Shown here piece after piece: positions 1 through 8,397 of a stretch of DNA of 64,000 nt. Every line of letters starts with the position of its first letter. Positions within the stretch are counted from its first letter, which is position 1. Origin of the DNA: Candidatus Villigracilaceae bacterium. Its GTDB lineage: Bacteria; Chloroflexota; Anaerolineae; Anaerolineales; Villigracilaceae. The translations under genes were made by a program, and so were the position numbers. The DNA is taken from assembly GCA_026645935.1 (NCBI GenBank), contig JAPKMP010000021.1, positions 1 through 64,000 on the forward strand. Direction: 5' to 3'. A model generated the notes under the pieces. That model was given only the letters and a program-made list of their open reading frames with translations, was not told the origin of the DNA and searched no databases.

Positions 1-2
1 TT

Positions 3-149
3 TCCTGGCAGATTGCTCAACGGGATTCCTCTTGGGGTGGCTGGGGTGGACCTTTTGTCAATTTTAATGTCTTTTCCAGAAATGTCCACCTTTGTTCATT
101 GAACTCGGATGGTAGTCGCGAGGCGATGAACTCATTCAAAGGCTCCTAA
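3..149 (+). CDS. possible C-terminal end of a truncated upstream gene
   Basis: An open frame runs from the window edge to a TAA and encodes 48 residues rich in Trp, Gly, Asn and Ser, with a WGGWGG stretch. The other two forward frames also lack early stops for only 60-100 bases, so the frame itself is weak evidence. No family is recognised. If real, it is the tail of a gene starting outside the window. The stretch between it and the RNase P promoter (150-300) holds only a small GC-rich inverted repeat near 232-257 and nothing else I can name. Confidence 0.3.
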   Translation, partial: SWQIAQRDSSWGGWGGPFVNFNVFSRNVHLCSLNSDGSREAMNSFKGS

Positions 150-301
150 TAATTCAACGAAATGCCTATCTATCTACGATGACCTTATTCGACCGCTTGC
201 ATAAGTGCTCCCGCCTCGGTCCCCGGCGGTGGGGACGCCGCCTTGAGCCAGATAAAATTGCGACTTTTGCAAGAAGCCCATTGTAATTTTATTCATCGTA
301 G

Positions 302-330
302 TTGACTCTGGCATCCAGCGAGGGTATCAT
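302..330 (+). promoter_or_regulatory. sigma70-type promoter of rnpB
   Basis: TTGACT (302-307) and TATCAT (325-330) are separated by exactly 17 bases, close to the vegetative consensus. The predicted start, about 337-343, coincides with the first base pairs of RNase P RNA stem P1. Confidence 0.75.
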
Positions 331-342
331 CGATTTACTTCA

Positions 343-804
343 GGCTGGTCGGGCAATCGCGGTCCTGCGTTGTCGGGATCGAGGAAAGTCCGCACTCCTA
401 TAGAGCACGGCGTCGGAGAGTACCCCGGGGCGGGGAAGCCGCCGAGAGGCGCGAACCTGCCGGAATGGGCCACAGAAACAAGTCGCTCCCTCACACCCAA
501 CCCGTCTCCCTCAGGGAGACGGGCGAAGGGGTGAGGGTAGTCAGAGTGAAAAGGTGGTGTAAGAGACCACCGGCGCGCGCAGTAATGCGTGCGGCCAGGT
601 AACCCCCGCCGGGAGCAAGGCCAAGCAGGGACGATTTCGTCTGTGGACGATGGGAGGCTGCTCGTCTCCTTACGCGCCCTTCCCTCCTGTGGGTTGGGCC
701 AGTCCCGGGTAGGCTGCACCGAGCGGAGCGGAGACGCTTCGCCCAGAGAGATGATTGCACAGTGGCGTTTACGCCACGGACAGAATGCGGCTTATAGACC
801 AGCC
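343..804 (+). ncRNA. rnpB: RNase P RNA, bacterial type A
   Basis: This is the catalytic RNA of RNase P, which matures tRNA 5' ends. The universal CR-I segment GAGGAAAGTCCGCACTC lies near 381. An ACAGAAAC and GTGAAAAGGTG pair flanks P12. GGAGCAAGGCCAAGCAGGG follows in the P15 region, then CCGGGTAGGCTGC, and near the 3' end GACAGAATGCGGCTTATAGACC. GGCTGGTC at 343-350 pairs with GACCAGCC at 797-804 to close stem P1, which sets both ends. The P12 position (about 486-538) is occupied by a long hairpin resembling a dispersed spacer repeat. The HypA-like gene begins 17 bases downstream. Confidence 0.95.
486..538 (+). repeat. spacer-type palindrome forming RNase P stem P12
   Basis: A perfect 10-bp inner stem (CCCGTCTCCC, loop TCA, GGGAGACGGG) is enclosed by a nearly perfect outer stem (CCTCACACCC with GGGGTGAGGG). 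This CCCTCACCC...GGGTGAGGG type of palindrome is familiar as an intergenic repeat in several bacterial genomes (general knowledge, not checked here). It replaces the ordinary short P12 helix, so the RNA gained an extended arm without loss of its conserved core. Confidence 0.7.
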
Positions 805-820
805 TGGAGCACTTATTGGT

Positions 821-1132
821 ATGAAATACCCGCGATTATCGGCCATCGTTCAGGACTTGCTTGCCCGGAGCGCACAACGGGATTCCATAGAACTCGCAGT
901 AGGGGAACTTATCCTGGAAGAATCCCAACTCTACAAAGAATGGACTGATCTGACCTCGTCCACTTTCCTCGCTGATATAAAATTGAATATCCGCGCTGTT
1001 CCTGCTGAACAGCAATGCATGTGGTGTTTTTTTGTCTATCGACCCGCAGGCGGCGGAACAACATGTCCGCAATGCGGGAGTGTGGGAGCGAAAATCCTGC
1101 ATGGGGAGGAATTCTATCTTGAGGAGCATTAA
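821..1132 (+). CDS. HypA-like zinc-ribbon protein
   Basis: The 103-residue product matches the layout of HypA/HybF hydrogenase nickel metallochaperones: a short alpha/beta nickel domain containing a VGEL-type motif (residues 25-30), then a zinc ribbon with CMWC and CPQC pairs near residues 66 and 82, and a C-terminal GxEF(Y)LEE strand. Canonical HypA begins Met-His-Glu, and His2 binds nickel; here the start reads Met-Lys-Tyr, so the nickel site looks lost. No hydrogenase or other hyp gene is in view. The ATG at 821 was chosen because an in-frame upstream start would lie inside rnpB; GGAG at 806-809 may serve as ribosome site. It could be a zinc protein with a new role. Confidence 0.75.
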   Translation: MKYPRLSAIVQDLLARSAQRDSIELAVGELILEESQLYKEWTDLTSSTFLADIKLNIRAVPAEQQCMWCFFVYRPAGGGTTCPQCGSVGAKILHGEEFYLEEH

Positions 1133-1136
1133 GAGG

Positions 1137-2114
1137 ATGCGACTCGTTATCCGGGCAGTGACGATTCCATTGCTGATCATGCTTGCTTGCAACATACCCT
1201 CCGCGTCAACCCCGACCCCGGACCTGTTTGCCACATTGTCCGCTTCGACTCCGCTGGCAGTTGAATCGACTCTCCAACCCGCTGCAACCGGTAAACCGAC
1301 CGGGAAGATCGTTTTTGTATGCCAGATGTTTAAAACGCAGGCGACGAATCAAATTTGCGTAATCAATGCCGACGGTTCCGGTTTTCGACGATTGACAACC
1401 GATAATAACCGTCAGCATTATTATCCGTCGCTTTCGCCGGACGGGAACAGCGTCGTCTATGCCGCATTCCGCGAGCCGAACATTTATGAGATCCATGAAA
1501 TGAGCCTGACGGGCGGCGAGGCAAAGCAACTCACCGACCGCCTCGGTAATGTGAACGGACCCGAGATCTCACCGGACGGAGATTCGATCGCATTTAAACT
1601 TTCCACAGCGAACACAAATCAGATCTGGTTGATGAGCCGCGACGGGACAAATCCTCATCCCTTGCCCAATGCCTCCGGCTGGGACCCGACCTGGTCGCCT
1701 GACGGCGCATTCGTTTTGTTTGCTTCCGATATGCAGGGCGCGGTTCAACTGTACAGGATCAAGCCTGACGGGAGCGAACTGCTCAAGGTCAGCAACCTGC
1801 CTGCGATCCGCGGAAGAAGCGATTGGTCCCCCGATGGGTCGTTTATCGTCACGTATTCCGGCCAGTCTTGGAACCGGGACGTTTACATCATGAACGCAGA
1901 CGGATCGAACTCCCGAATGTTGACTCCGACGGGCGGTAATTCGCAGGGACCGTCCATTTCGCCGGACGGGCAATGGGTGGCGTTCACAGCATATTTCGAT
2001 CATTTCGGTGACATACATGGCTGCGAAATTTACATCGTCCGCGTGGATGGCACCGACCTTCGCCGCCTGACCAATAATGATTATTGTGATTATCAACCCC
2101 GCTGGGGACCATAG
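1137..2114 (+). CDS. TolB-like beta-propeller lipoprotein
   Basis: Residues 1-15 form a lipoprotein signal ending in a LLIMLACN lipobox, so the protein is probably anchored outside the membrane. After a Thr/Pro/Ser linker come five or six PD40/WD40-like blades with repeated ISPDG, SLSPDG or WSPDG strands and NADGS turns, as in the propeller of TolB and the N-domain of prolyl oligopeptidase-type enzymes. No peptidase domain follows, so a binding or scaffold role is likely; the partner is unknown. The ATG at 1137 has GAGGAG at 1121-1126 and follows the HypA-like stop by four bases, which suggests co-transcription. A longer frame upstream would overlap that gene. Confidence 0.8.
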   Translation: MRLVIRAVTIPLLIMLACNIPSASTPTPDLFATLSASTPLAVESTLQPAATGKPTGKIVFVCQMFKTQATNQICVINADGSGFRRLTTDNNRQHYYPSLSPDGNSVVYAAFREPNIYEIHEMSLTGGEAKQLTDRLGNVNGPEISPDGDSIAFKLSTANTNQIWLMSRDGTNPHPLPNASGWDPTWSPDGAFVLFASDMQGAVQLYRIKPDGSELLKVSNLPAIRGRSDWSPDGSFIVTYSGQSWNRDVYIMNADGSNSRMLTPTGGNSQGPSISPDGQWVAFTAYFDHFGDIHGCEIYIVRVDGTDLRRLTNNDYCDYQPRWGP

Positions 2115-2201
2115 CGCAAGCGGCACTCTCTTGCGTTGCCGGGCTCTACTCGAACGGTTGCGTTGAAGACTGCAACCTACACATTAGCAAAGGAGAATCG
2201 A

Positions 2202-3026
2202 ATGGACATTAAAGGTAAAGTTGCAATTGTGACAGGCGCGTCATCGGGCATCGGTGAAGCCACTGCCCGCGAGTTTGCGCGCGGGGGCGCGAAAGTGGTG
2301 CTTGCCGCGCGCCGTGTGGATAAACTCGAGTCGCTTGCGAAAGAGATCGATGCGATTGGAACAGGCGCGCAGGCTCACGTTGTTCAAGCCGATCTTGCCA
2401 GACTGGATGATATTGAAAAACTTGTCAATGAAACCGTACAGAAATTCGGGCGCATCGATATCTTGGTAAACAATGCCGGATTCGGGCGGCTGGACTGGCT
2501 CGAGAATCTCGATCCTGTCAAGGACATCCGGGCGCAGATCGACGTGAACGTGATGGGCGTCATCCAAACGACGCGTCTCGTCCTGCCATTGATGATCAAA
2601 CAACGAAGCGGAAGCATCGTAAACATGTGCTCGATGGCGGGATTGATCGGAACCCCCACATACACGATCTATTCGGCATCGAAACATGCAGTGCATGGAT
2701 TTTCCGAAGCCTTGCGGCGCGAAGTCAAACCTTGGGGTATCGACGTATCGCTGGTTTATCCCGGCGGCGTTGTGACCGAGTTTGCCTCCCATGCGGGGAT
2801 CAAGCGCAAGACGAAAGCCACTACTCCCAAGTTCATGCTTTTGACGGCGGAGCAGGTTGGTCAGGCGGTCGTCAAATTGGTTCGCCGACCGCGCCGCATG
2901 TGGATCATCCCATGGATGTGGGGATTTACGGTGTTTATGAATCGGTTCTTTCCCGGTTTTGTAGACAGCGTCAATATTAATCGCTTTACGGTCCCCGAAC
3001 GCGAAGACGAGTTGAAAGCAAAATAG
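2202..3026 (+). CDS. short-chain dehydrogenase/reductase (classical SDR)
   Basis: This 274-residue oxidoreductase carries the NAD(P) glycine motif TGASSGIG (about residues 12-19), the NNAG strand motif, and the catalytic Ser plus YSASK (Tyr-x-x-x-Lys). A basic residue pattern AARRVDKL after beta-2 favours NADPH. The extended C-terminal region (MWIIPWMWGFTVFMNRFFP) is hydrophobic, as in membrane-associated SDRs acting on lipid-like substrates, so the substrate cannot be named. The start at 2202 follows AAAGGAGA; the longer frame from 2136 has no such site. It stands alone between the TolB-like gene and convergent recJ. Confidence 0.88.
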   Translation: MDIKGKVAIVTGASSGIGEATAREFARGGAKVVLAARRVDKLESLAKEIDAIGTGAQAHVVQADLARLDDIEKLVNETVQKFGRIDILVNNAGFGRLDWLENLDPVKDIRAQIDVNVMGVIQTTRLVLPLMIKQRSGSIVNMCSMAGLIGTPTYTIYSASKHAVHGFSEALRREVKPWGIDVSLVYPGGVVTEFASHAGIKRKTKATTPKFMLLTAEQVGQAVVKLVRRPRRMWIIPWMWGFTVFMNRFFPGFVDSVNINRFTVPEREDELKAK

Positions 3027-3045
3027 TTCTTGCTTGAAACGCGGC

Positions 3046-4755
3046 CTACGAACCTTTTAAATCTTTCAAATTCAATTGATAGTTCACGCGACCGTTGTAC
3101 TCGTTCGGTTCGTAGGTGAATAAGATATCCACGCGCTTCAGCATGGAATTGTGCCAGTCACCGAGCCGGAAACCGATGGCATCATGAGTGACCCCCTTCG
3201 CGTCCTCAAGTGATAACTTCAGGTGTTTGCCTTCCGCGCCGACGGTGCGCGAATTTTTGACTTTGACATCCCGCGCCACGAACGCGGCTTCGCGATTCCC
3301 GTAGCCGGTTGGTTCAAGGTACTTGAGCCCTTTCTCGTATACTTCGGGGCGCATTTCGGATAGGTCGACCTCCGCATCCGCCGTAAGGGTGGGCTTGAGT
3401 TCCATTCCCGATAATTTTTCTCCGGCGATATTTTTTAAACGCAGGACAAGCTCAGACAGATTTTCGTTTCTCACGGTAAAACCCGCCGCCGCGGCATGAC
3501 CACCGTGCCGCACAAGCAGGTCGGAGCATTGATCGAGCGCATCGGTGATATGGAACTCGGGGATGGAACGGCAGGAGCCGCGTGTCTCCTCTGCACCCTT
3601 CGAAGCGACGATGGCGGGACGGTAGTACTTTTCCGTCAACCTTGAAGCGGCAAGCCCAACAACGCCTGAGTTGAATTCTTCGTGTGCGGCAAAAAGCAAT
3701 TGGGCGTCCGGGTCGTCGCTCAATGCGATCTCCTCGGCGCGGGTTTGCATCTCGCGGGTGATTCGCTGCCGTTCGCGATTCTGCATGTCCAATTGTTGGG
3801 CGAGTTCCCCCGCTTTGAAAACATCATTCGTGGTAAGCAATTGAAATGCCGCCAGGGCTTCTTTCAATCTTCCGGCCGCGTTCAGGCGCGGACCAAGCAT
3901 GAAGCCGATGTGACCTGCGTTGATCTTTTTCAAGGCAAGGTCGGAGACCGCAGCGAGCGAGAACAATCCCTGCCGGGTCGTTTGACTCATTTGGCGCAAT
4001 CCCTTTTTGACGAGCACGCGATTCTCGCCGACCAATGGGGCGAGATCGGCGACTGTTCCTAGGGCGACAAGGTCGAGCAAAGAATTCAAGATCTGACCAT
4101 TGACCACATCTATTTGATCGTTCTCCCTCAATAATCCTTCGGCAATCTTGTACGCAATCCCGACCCCGGCAAGGTCCTTATCGGGGTATGGATCGCCGTG
4201 ACGTTTTGGGTTGATGACAGCGAAAGCCGGGGGCAGGTTCTCGTTATCGGGATGGTGATGGTCGCTGATTATGAGGTCAAGGCCGATGGCTTGGGCATGA
4301 GCCGCCTCGGCAGGTGAGCGGATGCCGCAATCCACGGTAATGACGAGTTTAACCCCATCCGTTTTGAGTTCGTCCAATGCGCTGTTATTGAGCCCATACC
4401 CTTCGTCGAAGCGATTGGGGATGTAACCGCGCACATCCGCGCCGAGATTCTTGAGAGTTTCCACAAGCAAGGCGGTCGCTGTGACTCCGTCCACATCGTA
4501 ATCGCCGTAGATCGCGGTGGGTTCGTTATTTTGAACCGCGAATCGAATCCGGTCGACGGCGGCGCGCATGTCCGTTAGTTGGAACGGGTCGGTATTGATG
4601 TTCGGTTCGCCGCGAAGGAATGCGCGCGCAGAGGGATCGTCGGCGAAGCCGCGATTGTAAAGCACCTGACGTAACAGCGGAGGAAAAGCCGCCAGCGCCG
4701 AATCCGCTTCGGGTGTGATGCGAGGCGGAATGTTCCAATGTTTATCCTGAGCCAT
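3046..4755 (-). CDS. recJ: single-stranded-DNA-specific exonuclease RecJ
   Basis: RecJ degrades single-stranded DNA 5' to 3' in mismatch repair, base-excision repair and recombination, using two metal ions. The DHH phosphoesterase motifs are present: YGDYDVDG (83-90), VDCGI (141-145) and SDHHHPD (164-170), followed by a DHHA1 domain with GGHAAAAGF and a C-terminal OB-fold segment. The 569-residue length fits the family. I placed the start at the ATG at 4755, which begins a typical RecJ N-terminus; an in-frame TTG at 4791 would add 12 residues. It is convergent with the SDR gene and divergent from the 4849 gene. Confidence 0.95.
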   Translation of the reverse strand: MAQDKHWNIPPRITPEADSALAAFPPLLRQVLYNRGFADDPSARAFLRGEPNINTDPFQLTDMRAAVDRIRFAVQNNEPTAIYGDYDVDGVTATALLVETLKNLGADVRGYIPNRFDEGYGLNNSALDELKTDGVKLVITVDCGIRSPAEAAHAQAIGLDLIISDHHHPDNENLPPAFAVINPKRHGDPYPDKDLAGVGIAYKIAEGLLRENDQIDVVNGQILNSLLDLVALGTVADLAPLVGENRVLVKKGLRQMSQTTRQGLFSLAAVSDLALKKINAGHIGFMLGPRLNAAGRLKEALAAFQLLTTNDVFKAGELAQQLDMQNRERQRITREMQTRAEEIALSDDPDAQLLFAAHEEFNSGVVGLAASRLTEKYYRPAIVASKGAEETRGSCRSIPEFHITDALDQCSDLLVRHGGHAAAAGFTVRNENLSELVLRLKNIAGEKLSGMELKPTLTADAEVDLSEMRPEVYEKGLKYLEPTGYGNREAAFVARDVKVKNSRTVGAEGKHLKLSLEDAKGVTHDAIGFRLGDWHNSMLKRVDILFTYEPNEYNGRVNYQLNLKDLKGS

Positions 4756-4825
4756 TTCGGGTGAACGGAGTATAAACGAGACTGGAGTCAACAGGAAGGG
4801 CGATGGATGATTCCGGCGGGGCGTG

Positions 4826-4831
4826 TATAAT
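4826..4831 (+). promoter_or_regulatory. -10 element (TGTATAAT) of the 4849 gene
   Basis: A consensus TATAAT, extended with TG upstream, lies 17 bases before the ATG at 4849, with AGGAGA between them. The predicted leader is only about ten bases long. Confidence 0.6.
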
Positions 4832-4848
4832 CTAATCAGGAGATTCCC

Positions 4849-5364
4849 ATGAGAGAACTTGCGCCCGACGAGAAGATATCCACCGTCATCATTTACACTC
4901 CAACGATGCTGGTTCGCGGGGATTTAATCGTGCGGGAGAATATGCGTGTGAGCATCTGGCTCCGCACGCAGGGGGTGCCCAACTTCATTCATTTGCTCAA
5001 GGCGCATGTCATCCAGTTGGCGGGTTCTCCATCGAAGACGTATACAAAGGAGGAAATCTTCATCCCTACATCTGAGATTATCGGCTTTCACCTCGCGCCT
5101 CCCGCCCGCGATCCGGTGGATTACGAATCTTCTGAGATGAACCGCCGAATGCAGCCTGTGATGGTGCTGGCCGGCTCCTTCGAGATGAAGGGTCTCCTGC
5201 GCGTTTCGACCGCCACTGATATGGCGGCAAGTATCGATGTGATGAACACCACATGGCTTTCTCTATACGATACGGAGATAACGAATCCCTATGTGCCGCA
5301 ATTGAATATTGCCGTGCCAATGCTGTTGGTGCGGCCAAACAAAGTGACGATCGGGTTATTGTAA
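4849..5364 (+). CDS. conserved hypothetical protein, 171 aa
   Basis: I do not recognise a family with certainty. The protein is soluble and strand-rich, with no signal peptide or membrane segment. The sequence suggests two similar halves, each containing a strand rich in aliphatic residues (STVIIYTPTMLVRGDLIV and QLNIAVPMLLVRPNKVTIGL) and an internal VMVLAGSFEMKGLLRVS segment, compatible with a small beta-barrel. AGGAGA precedes the ATG. It is followed after 27 bases by the DUF2721 gene and then the DUF2255 gene, so the three probably form one transcript. Confidence 0.75.
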   Translation: MRELAPDEKISTVIIYTPTMLVRGDLIVRENMRVSIWLRTQGVPNFIHLLKAHVIQLAGSPSKTYTKEEIFIPTSEIIGFHLAPPARDPVDYESSEMNRRMQPVMVLAGSFEMKGLLRVSTATDMAASIDVMNTTWLSLYDTEITNPYVPQLNIAVPMLLVRPNKVTIGLL

Positions 5365-5391
5365 TTTTGGCGGGAATTGCCGCTTTATTCC

Positions 5392-5796
5392 ATGGAAAAC
5401 CTCTCGTTGACCACGCCTGCGCTGCTGTTCCCGACGGTTTCGTTGTTGATGCTGGCGTATACCAATCGATTCCTGACCCTTGCCACGATCATCCGCAACC
5501 TGTACGACCGCTATCATGACAGCGGGGATCGAAACCTTCTCGCGCAGATCGATAACCTGCGCAGACGTGTGTACCTGATCCGCAACATGCAAATAGCGGG
5601 TGTGATCAGCTTGCTGATGTGCGTTTTGAGCATGTTCGCCATTTTCGCCGGTTGGGTCGGGGGAGGAGCGTGGAGTTTTGGCGCGGCCCTGATGTTTATG
5701 ATCGTCTCGCTTGGGTTATCTTTGCATGAATTGACCATTTCGGCAGGCGCGCTCGATCTGCTGTTGACCGATCTCGAAGATGGCACAGGGCGGTGA
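5392..5796 (+). CDS. DUF2721 family membrane protein
   Basis: The N-terminus LTTPALLFPTVSLLMLAYTN is characteristic of DUF2721 proteins, small integral membrane proteins of unknown function. Three hydrophobic segments are visible (about residues 7-25, 70-90 and 95-115), separated by a charged loop (RHRDRNLLAQIDNLRRR-like region at 38-58) that probably faces the cytoplasm. The ATG at 5392 gives the family-typical N-terminus; a TTG at 5377 would add five residues. The stop overlaps an alternative GTG start of the next gene, so translational coupling is likely. Confidence 0.8.
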   Translation: MENLSLTTPALLFPTVSLLMLAYTNRFLTLATIIRNLYDRYHDSGDRNLLAQIDNLRRRVYLIRNMQIAGVISLLMCVLSMFAIFAGWVGGGAWSFGAALMFMIVSLGLSLHELTISAGALDLLLTDLEDGTGR

Positions 5797-5798
5797 TA

Positions 5799-6206
5799 AT
5801 GGCGGGTAAAAAGATTCCAGGCGTGATTTTGGAGAGGATAAAGAAGGAAAGAATCCTTGGCATCCGTGCGGGGAGCGGAGCAGACCACCGCATCATTGGT
5901 ATTTGGGCTGTGGTCGTAGAGGGACGTATCTTCATCCGCTCGTGGAGCATGAAACCTCGTAGTTGGTGGCGGGCGTTTCTCGAAGACCCGGATGGGAGCA
6001 TCTTTGTGGGGGAGGGAGAATTCAAGGTGCGCACCGTGCAAACGCGCAGCGAGCGGTTAAAGGACCTGGTCAGCGCGGCATATAAGGATAAGTACAACAA
6101 GCCGGGAGATTTAAAGTTCGTGAAGGATATGTGCGGGAAAAAGTCGCGGGCTACGACAACGGAATTACTGCCCGAATTCCCAGCCGCCAATAAATCAGGG
6201 ACGTGA
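5799..6206 (+). CDS. DUF2255 family protein
   Basis: The product (about 135 residues) shows the DUF2255 pattern: LGIRAGSGADHRIIGIWAV, VVEGRIFIRSW, then KPRSWWRAFLEDPDG and a final KVRTVQTRSERL segment. The fold resembles small FMN- or lipid-binding split barrels, but no activity is established. A GTG at 5793 overlaps the preceding stop and is an alternative start; the ATG at 5799 is preferred. It is convergent with the GGDEF/EAL gene with an 11-base gap. Confidence 0.78.
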   Translation: MAGKKIPGVILERIKKERILGIRAGSGADHRIIGIWAVVVEGRIFIRSWSMKPRSWWRAFLEDPDGSIFVGEGEFKVRTVQTRSERLKDLVSAAYKDKYNKPGDLKFVKDMCGKKSRATTTELLPEFPAANKSGT

Positions 6207-6216
6207 TGCGTACGAC

Positions 6217-8280
6217 TCAGTCTTCAAGAAGTCGGGTCATGTCCGACGCGGAAACAGGGTGGCTGAGCAGATATCCCTGAACGTTATCGCACAATTGATT
6301 GCGAAGAAATTCCAGTTGTTCGCCCTTTTCGACGCCTTCCGCCACCACTTCGAGACCAATGGAGCGAGCCATGGCGATGATCGCCATGATCAGGGATTCG
6401 TTTTTCTTGTTCGTTTGGATATCACGGATGAACGACTGATCGATCTTCAGTATTTTGAGCGGGAATTGTTTCAAATAACTAAGCGAGGAATACCCAGTCC
6501 CGAAATCGTCCAGCGATGTTTGAACCCCAAGCCTGTCCAATTCGGTCAGGAGGTTATTGGTATATTCCATATCCAGGATGGCGACATTTTCAGTGATCTC
6601 GAGATGCAATCCATTGCTATCCAACCCGGTCACGGACAGGATGGATGCCACTTTCTTTGTAAGTTCAATATCCTGAAATTGCCGGGCAGACAAATTAATC
6701 GACACCCAGAAATCGGGATGGCGGGAATTCCGCCAGATCTTTGCTTGCGCGCAGGCGGAGCGCAATACATGCTCTCCGATCGGAATGATCGCTCCGGTCT
6801 CCTCTGCAACATGGATGAAATCTTTCGGATACAGGAGTCCCCTGTGAGGATGGTTCCAGCGCACCAATGCCTCCGCGCCGACCGCCTTGTTGGTTGTTAG
6901 GGAGACGATCGGCTGATAATGGATGACCCATTCCTCCCGTTCAACGGCGCGCTTCAACTCCGCCTCCAGTCGAATTAACTCGACCGCATTGGTGTGCATG
7001 GTGGCGTCGAAGATCCGGTATTGATTCCCACCCTGTGCCTTTGCCACATACATGGCCGCATCCGCGTCGCGCAGGAGTTCATCCGCTTTTGTGTACTTTT
7101 CGCTGAACAAGGCAATACCGATGCTGGCGGTCGGGAAACGCTCCACAGCGCCGAGCATGGTGGTCGTTTTCAATTGTGCCTTGATCCGGTTTGCGATCTG
7201 AAGCGCCTCATTGATGTCCGGGATGGAGTTCAGGAGAATGGCAAATTCGTCTCCGCTCAGACGGGATACCGTATCTTCGTTCCGAATGCAATGCATTAAG
7301 CGGTTGGCAATGGTGATCAGCAACTGGTCGCCAACTCCATGACCGAGGCTGTCATTGACCACTTTGAAGCGGTCAAGGTCGAGGAACATGACTGCGAAAA
7401 GGTCGGATGGATTTCTTTTGATGCGCTCGAGTCGGTTTTGCAGCCGATCCAGGAAAAGCACCCGGTTTGGAAGCCCGGTCAGCGGGTCATGAACGGCGTC
7501 GTGAGCGAGGCGTAACTCCGCGATTTTCCGGGAAGTGATGTCTGATTGTGATCCTGCCATTCGATACGGGGTATTCCTGGCATCCCGGACGGCCATTCCG
7601 CAGCTGAGAACCCAAAGATATTTTCCGGTAGCATGCTTGATCCGGTATTCACATTCGAAGTGGGAGCTCGTTCCCTTGAGGTGTGAGACCAGGTTTGCCT
7701 GGACGATTCTCTGGTCGTCTGTATGGATGCGATTGAACCATTCGTCAGTACCATTGCTGATCTGATCGTCCTTGAAGCCTAGCATCTCCTTCCAGCGGAT
7801 TGAATAGTAGATTTCATTTGTCTGTAGGTTCCAATCCCAGATCCCGTCGTTGGCGGCGCGGACAGCCAGCGCATAGCGTTCTTCGCTTTCACGCAGTTTC
7901 CGATTCATGCTGTGCTTGAAAAGCGCCATGGTAATATCTGACTTCAATTCACCGGCGTTAAACGGCTTGAGGACGAAGCCATATGCCTGGGCAAGCATGG
8001 CGGTTTGCAGGGTCATTGTATCGGCTTGTGTGCTGATAAAAACGACCGGAATATCCATATTGTCATGGATTTGCTTTGCTGCTACGATGCTGTCCATTTT
8101 CCCCTTGAGGCGGATCTCTAACAACACAAGATCCGGTTTTAGTTCCCCGACCATCTGAACGGTTGATTCCCCGGAGATTGCACTGCCCACGACTTTGTAC
8201 CCCAAATCTTCCAAGATTGCGAAAAGGTCGCTGGCGGCTTGGGTGTCATCTTCCGCAATAAATATCCGCTCTTTTTGCAT
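6217..8280 (-). CDS. receiver-PAS-GGDEF-EAL cyclic di-GMP protein
   Basis: The 687-residue cytoplasmic protein has a receiver domain (4-120), PAS/PAC sensor (about 135-255), GGDEF domain (262-430) and EAL domain (440-685). EAL residues are intact: EALVRW, NLSARQF, EITEN, DDFGTGYSS, KIDQSF and VAEGVE, so c-di-GMP phosphodiesterase activity is expected. The GGDEF signature reads SGDEF (342-346), a variant active in some enzymes, with FKVVND and LGH intact. The receiver keeps the acidic pair (EDD) and Lys105, but the phosphoacceptor position is Glu55 (LVLLEIRLKG) rather than Asp, which may mimic constant phosphorylation. No partner kinase is adjacent. It may influence the GEMM riboswitches at 23.2 kb. 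Confidence 0.93.
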   Translation of the reverse strand: MQKERIFIAEDDTQAASDLFAILEDLGYKVVGSAISGESTVQMVGELKPDLVLLEIRLKGKMDSIVAAKQIHDNMDIPVVFISTQADTMTLQTAMLAQAYGFVLKPFNAGELKSDITMALFKHSMNRKLRESEERYALAVRAANDGIWDWNLQTNEIYYSIRWKEMLGFKDDQISNGTDEWFNRIHTDDQRIVQANLVSHLKGTSSHFECEYRIKHATGKYLWVLSCGMAVRDARNTPYRMAGSQSDITSRKIAELRLAHDAVHDPLTGLPNRVLFLDRLQNRLERIKRNPSDLFAVMFLDLDRFKVVNDSLGHGVGDQLLITIANRLMHCIRNEDTVSRLSGDEFAILLNSIPDINEALQIANRIKAQLKTTTMLGAVERFPTASIGIALFSEKYTKADELLRDADAAMYVAKAQGGNQYRIFDATMHTNAVELIRLEAELKRAVEREEWVIHYQPIVSLTTNKAVGAEALVRWNHPHRGLLYPKDFIHVAEETGAIIPIGEHVLRSACAQAKIWRNSRHPDFWVSINLSARQFQDIELTKKVASILSVTGLDSNGLHLEITENVAILDMEYTNNLLTELDRLGVQTSLDDFGTGYSSLSYLKQFPLKILKIDQSFIRDIQTNKKNESLIMAIIAMARSIGLEVVAEGVEKGEQLEFLRNQLCDNVQGYLLSHPVSASDMTRLLED

Positions 8281-8391
8281 GGTTCCTCAGGATCGGGATG
8301 AACTCAAACGCCGCAAGGGCTGATCTTCAAGCGTGAACGCCCGTAGTCGATGATTGGACTTGAAGACGAGAAGGCAGTATCATTGTGGATC

Positions 8392-8397
8392 ATTATA
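8392..8397 (-). promoter_or_regulatory. extended -10 (TGCTATAAT) for the GGDEF/EAL gene
   Basis: On the minus strand TGCTATAATG lies about 110 bases upstream of the ATG at 8280. No convincing -35 was found, so an extended -10 promoter is proposed. The same TGCTATAAT core occurs before the aapJ operon. The leader between it and the gene shows no recognisable riboswitch. Confidence 0.45.

Noticed and set aside
755-820. In-frame upstream extension of the HypA-like gene
   Set aside because: The extra codons lie inside conserved RNase P RNA sequence; the homologous region begins at the ATG at 821.
4770-4795. TTGACT and TATACT upstream of recJ as a promoter
   Set aside because: The two hexamers are only 11 bases apart, too close for a sigma70 promoter, so no promoter feature is claimed.
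6217-8280. Hybrid (cGAMP-making) GGDEF enzyme as ligand source for the A20 aptamers
   Set aside because: The substrate-pocket motif FKVVND has the ordinary residues of c-di-GMP cyclases; nothing in the domain suggests altered base choice.
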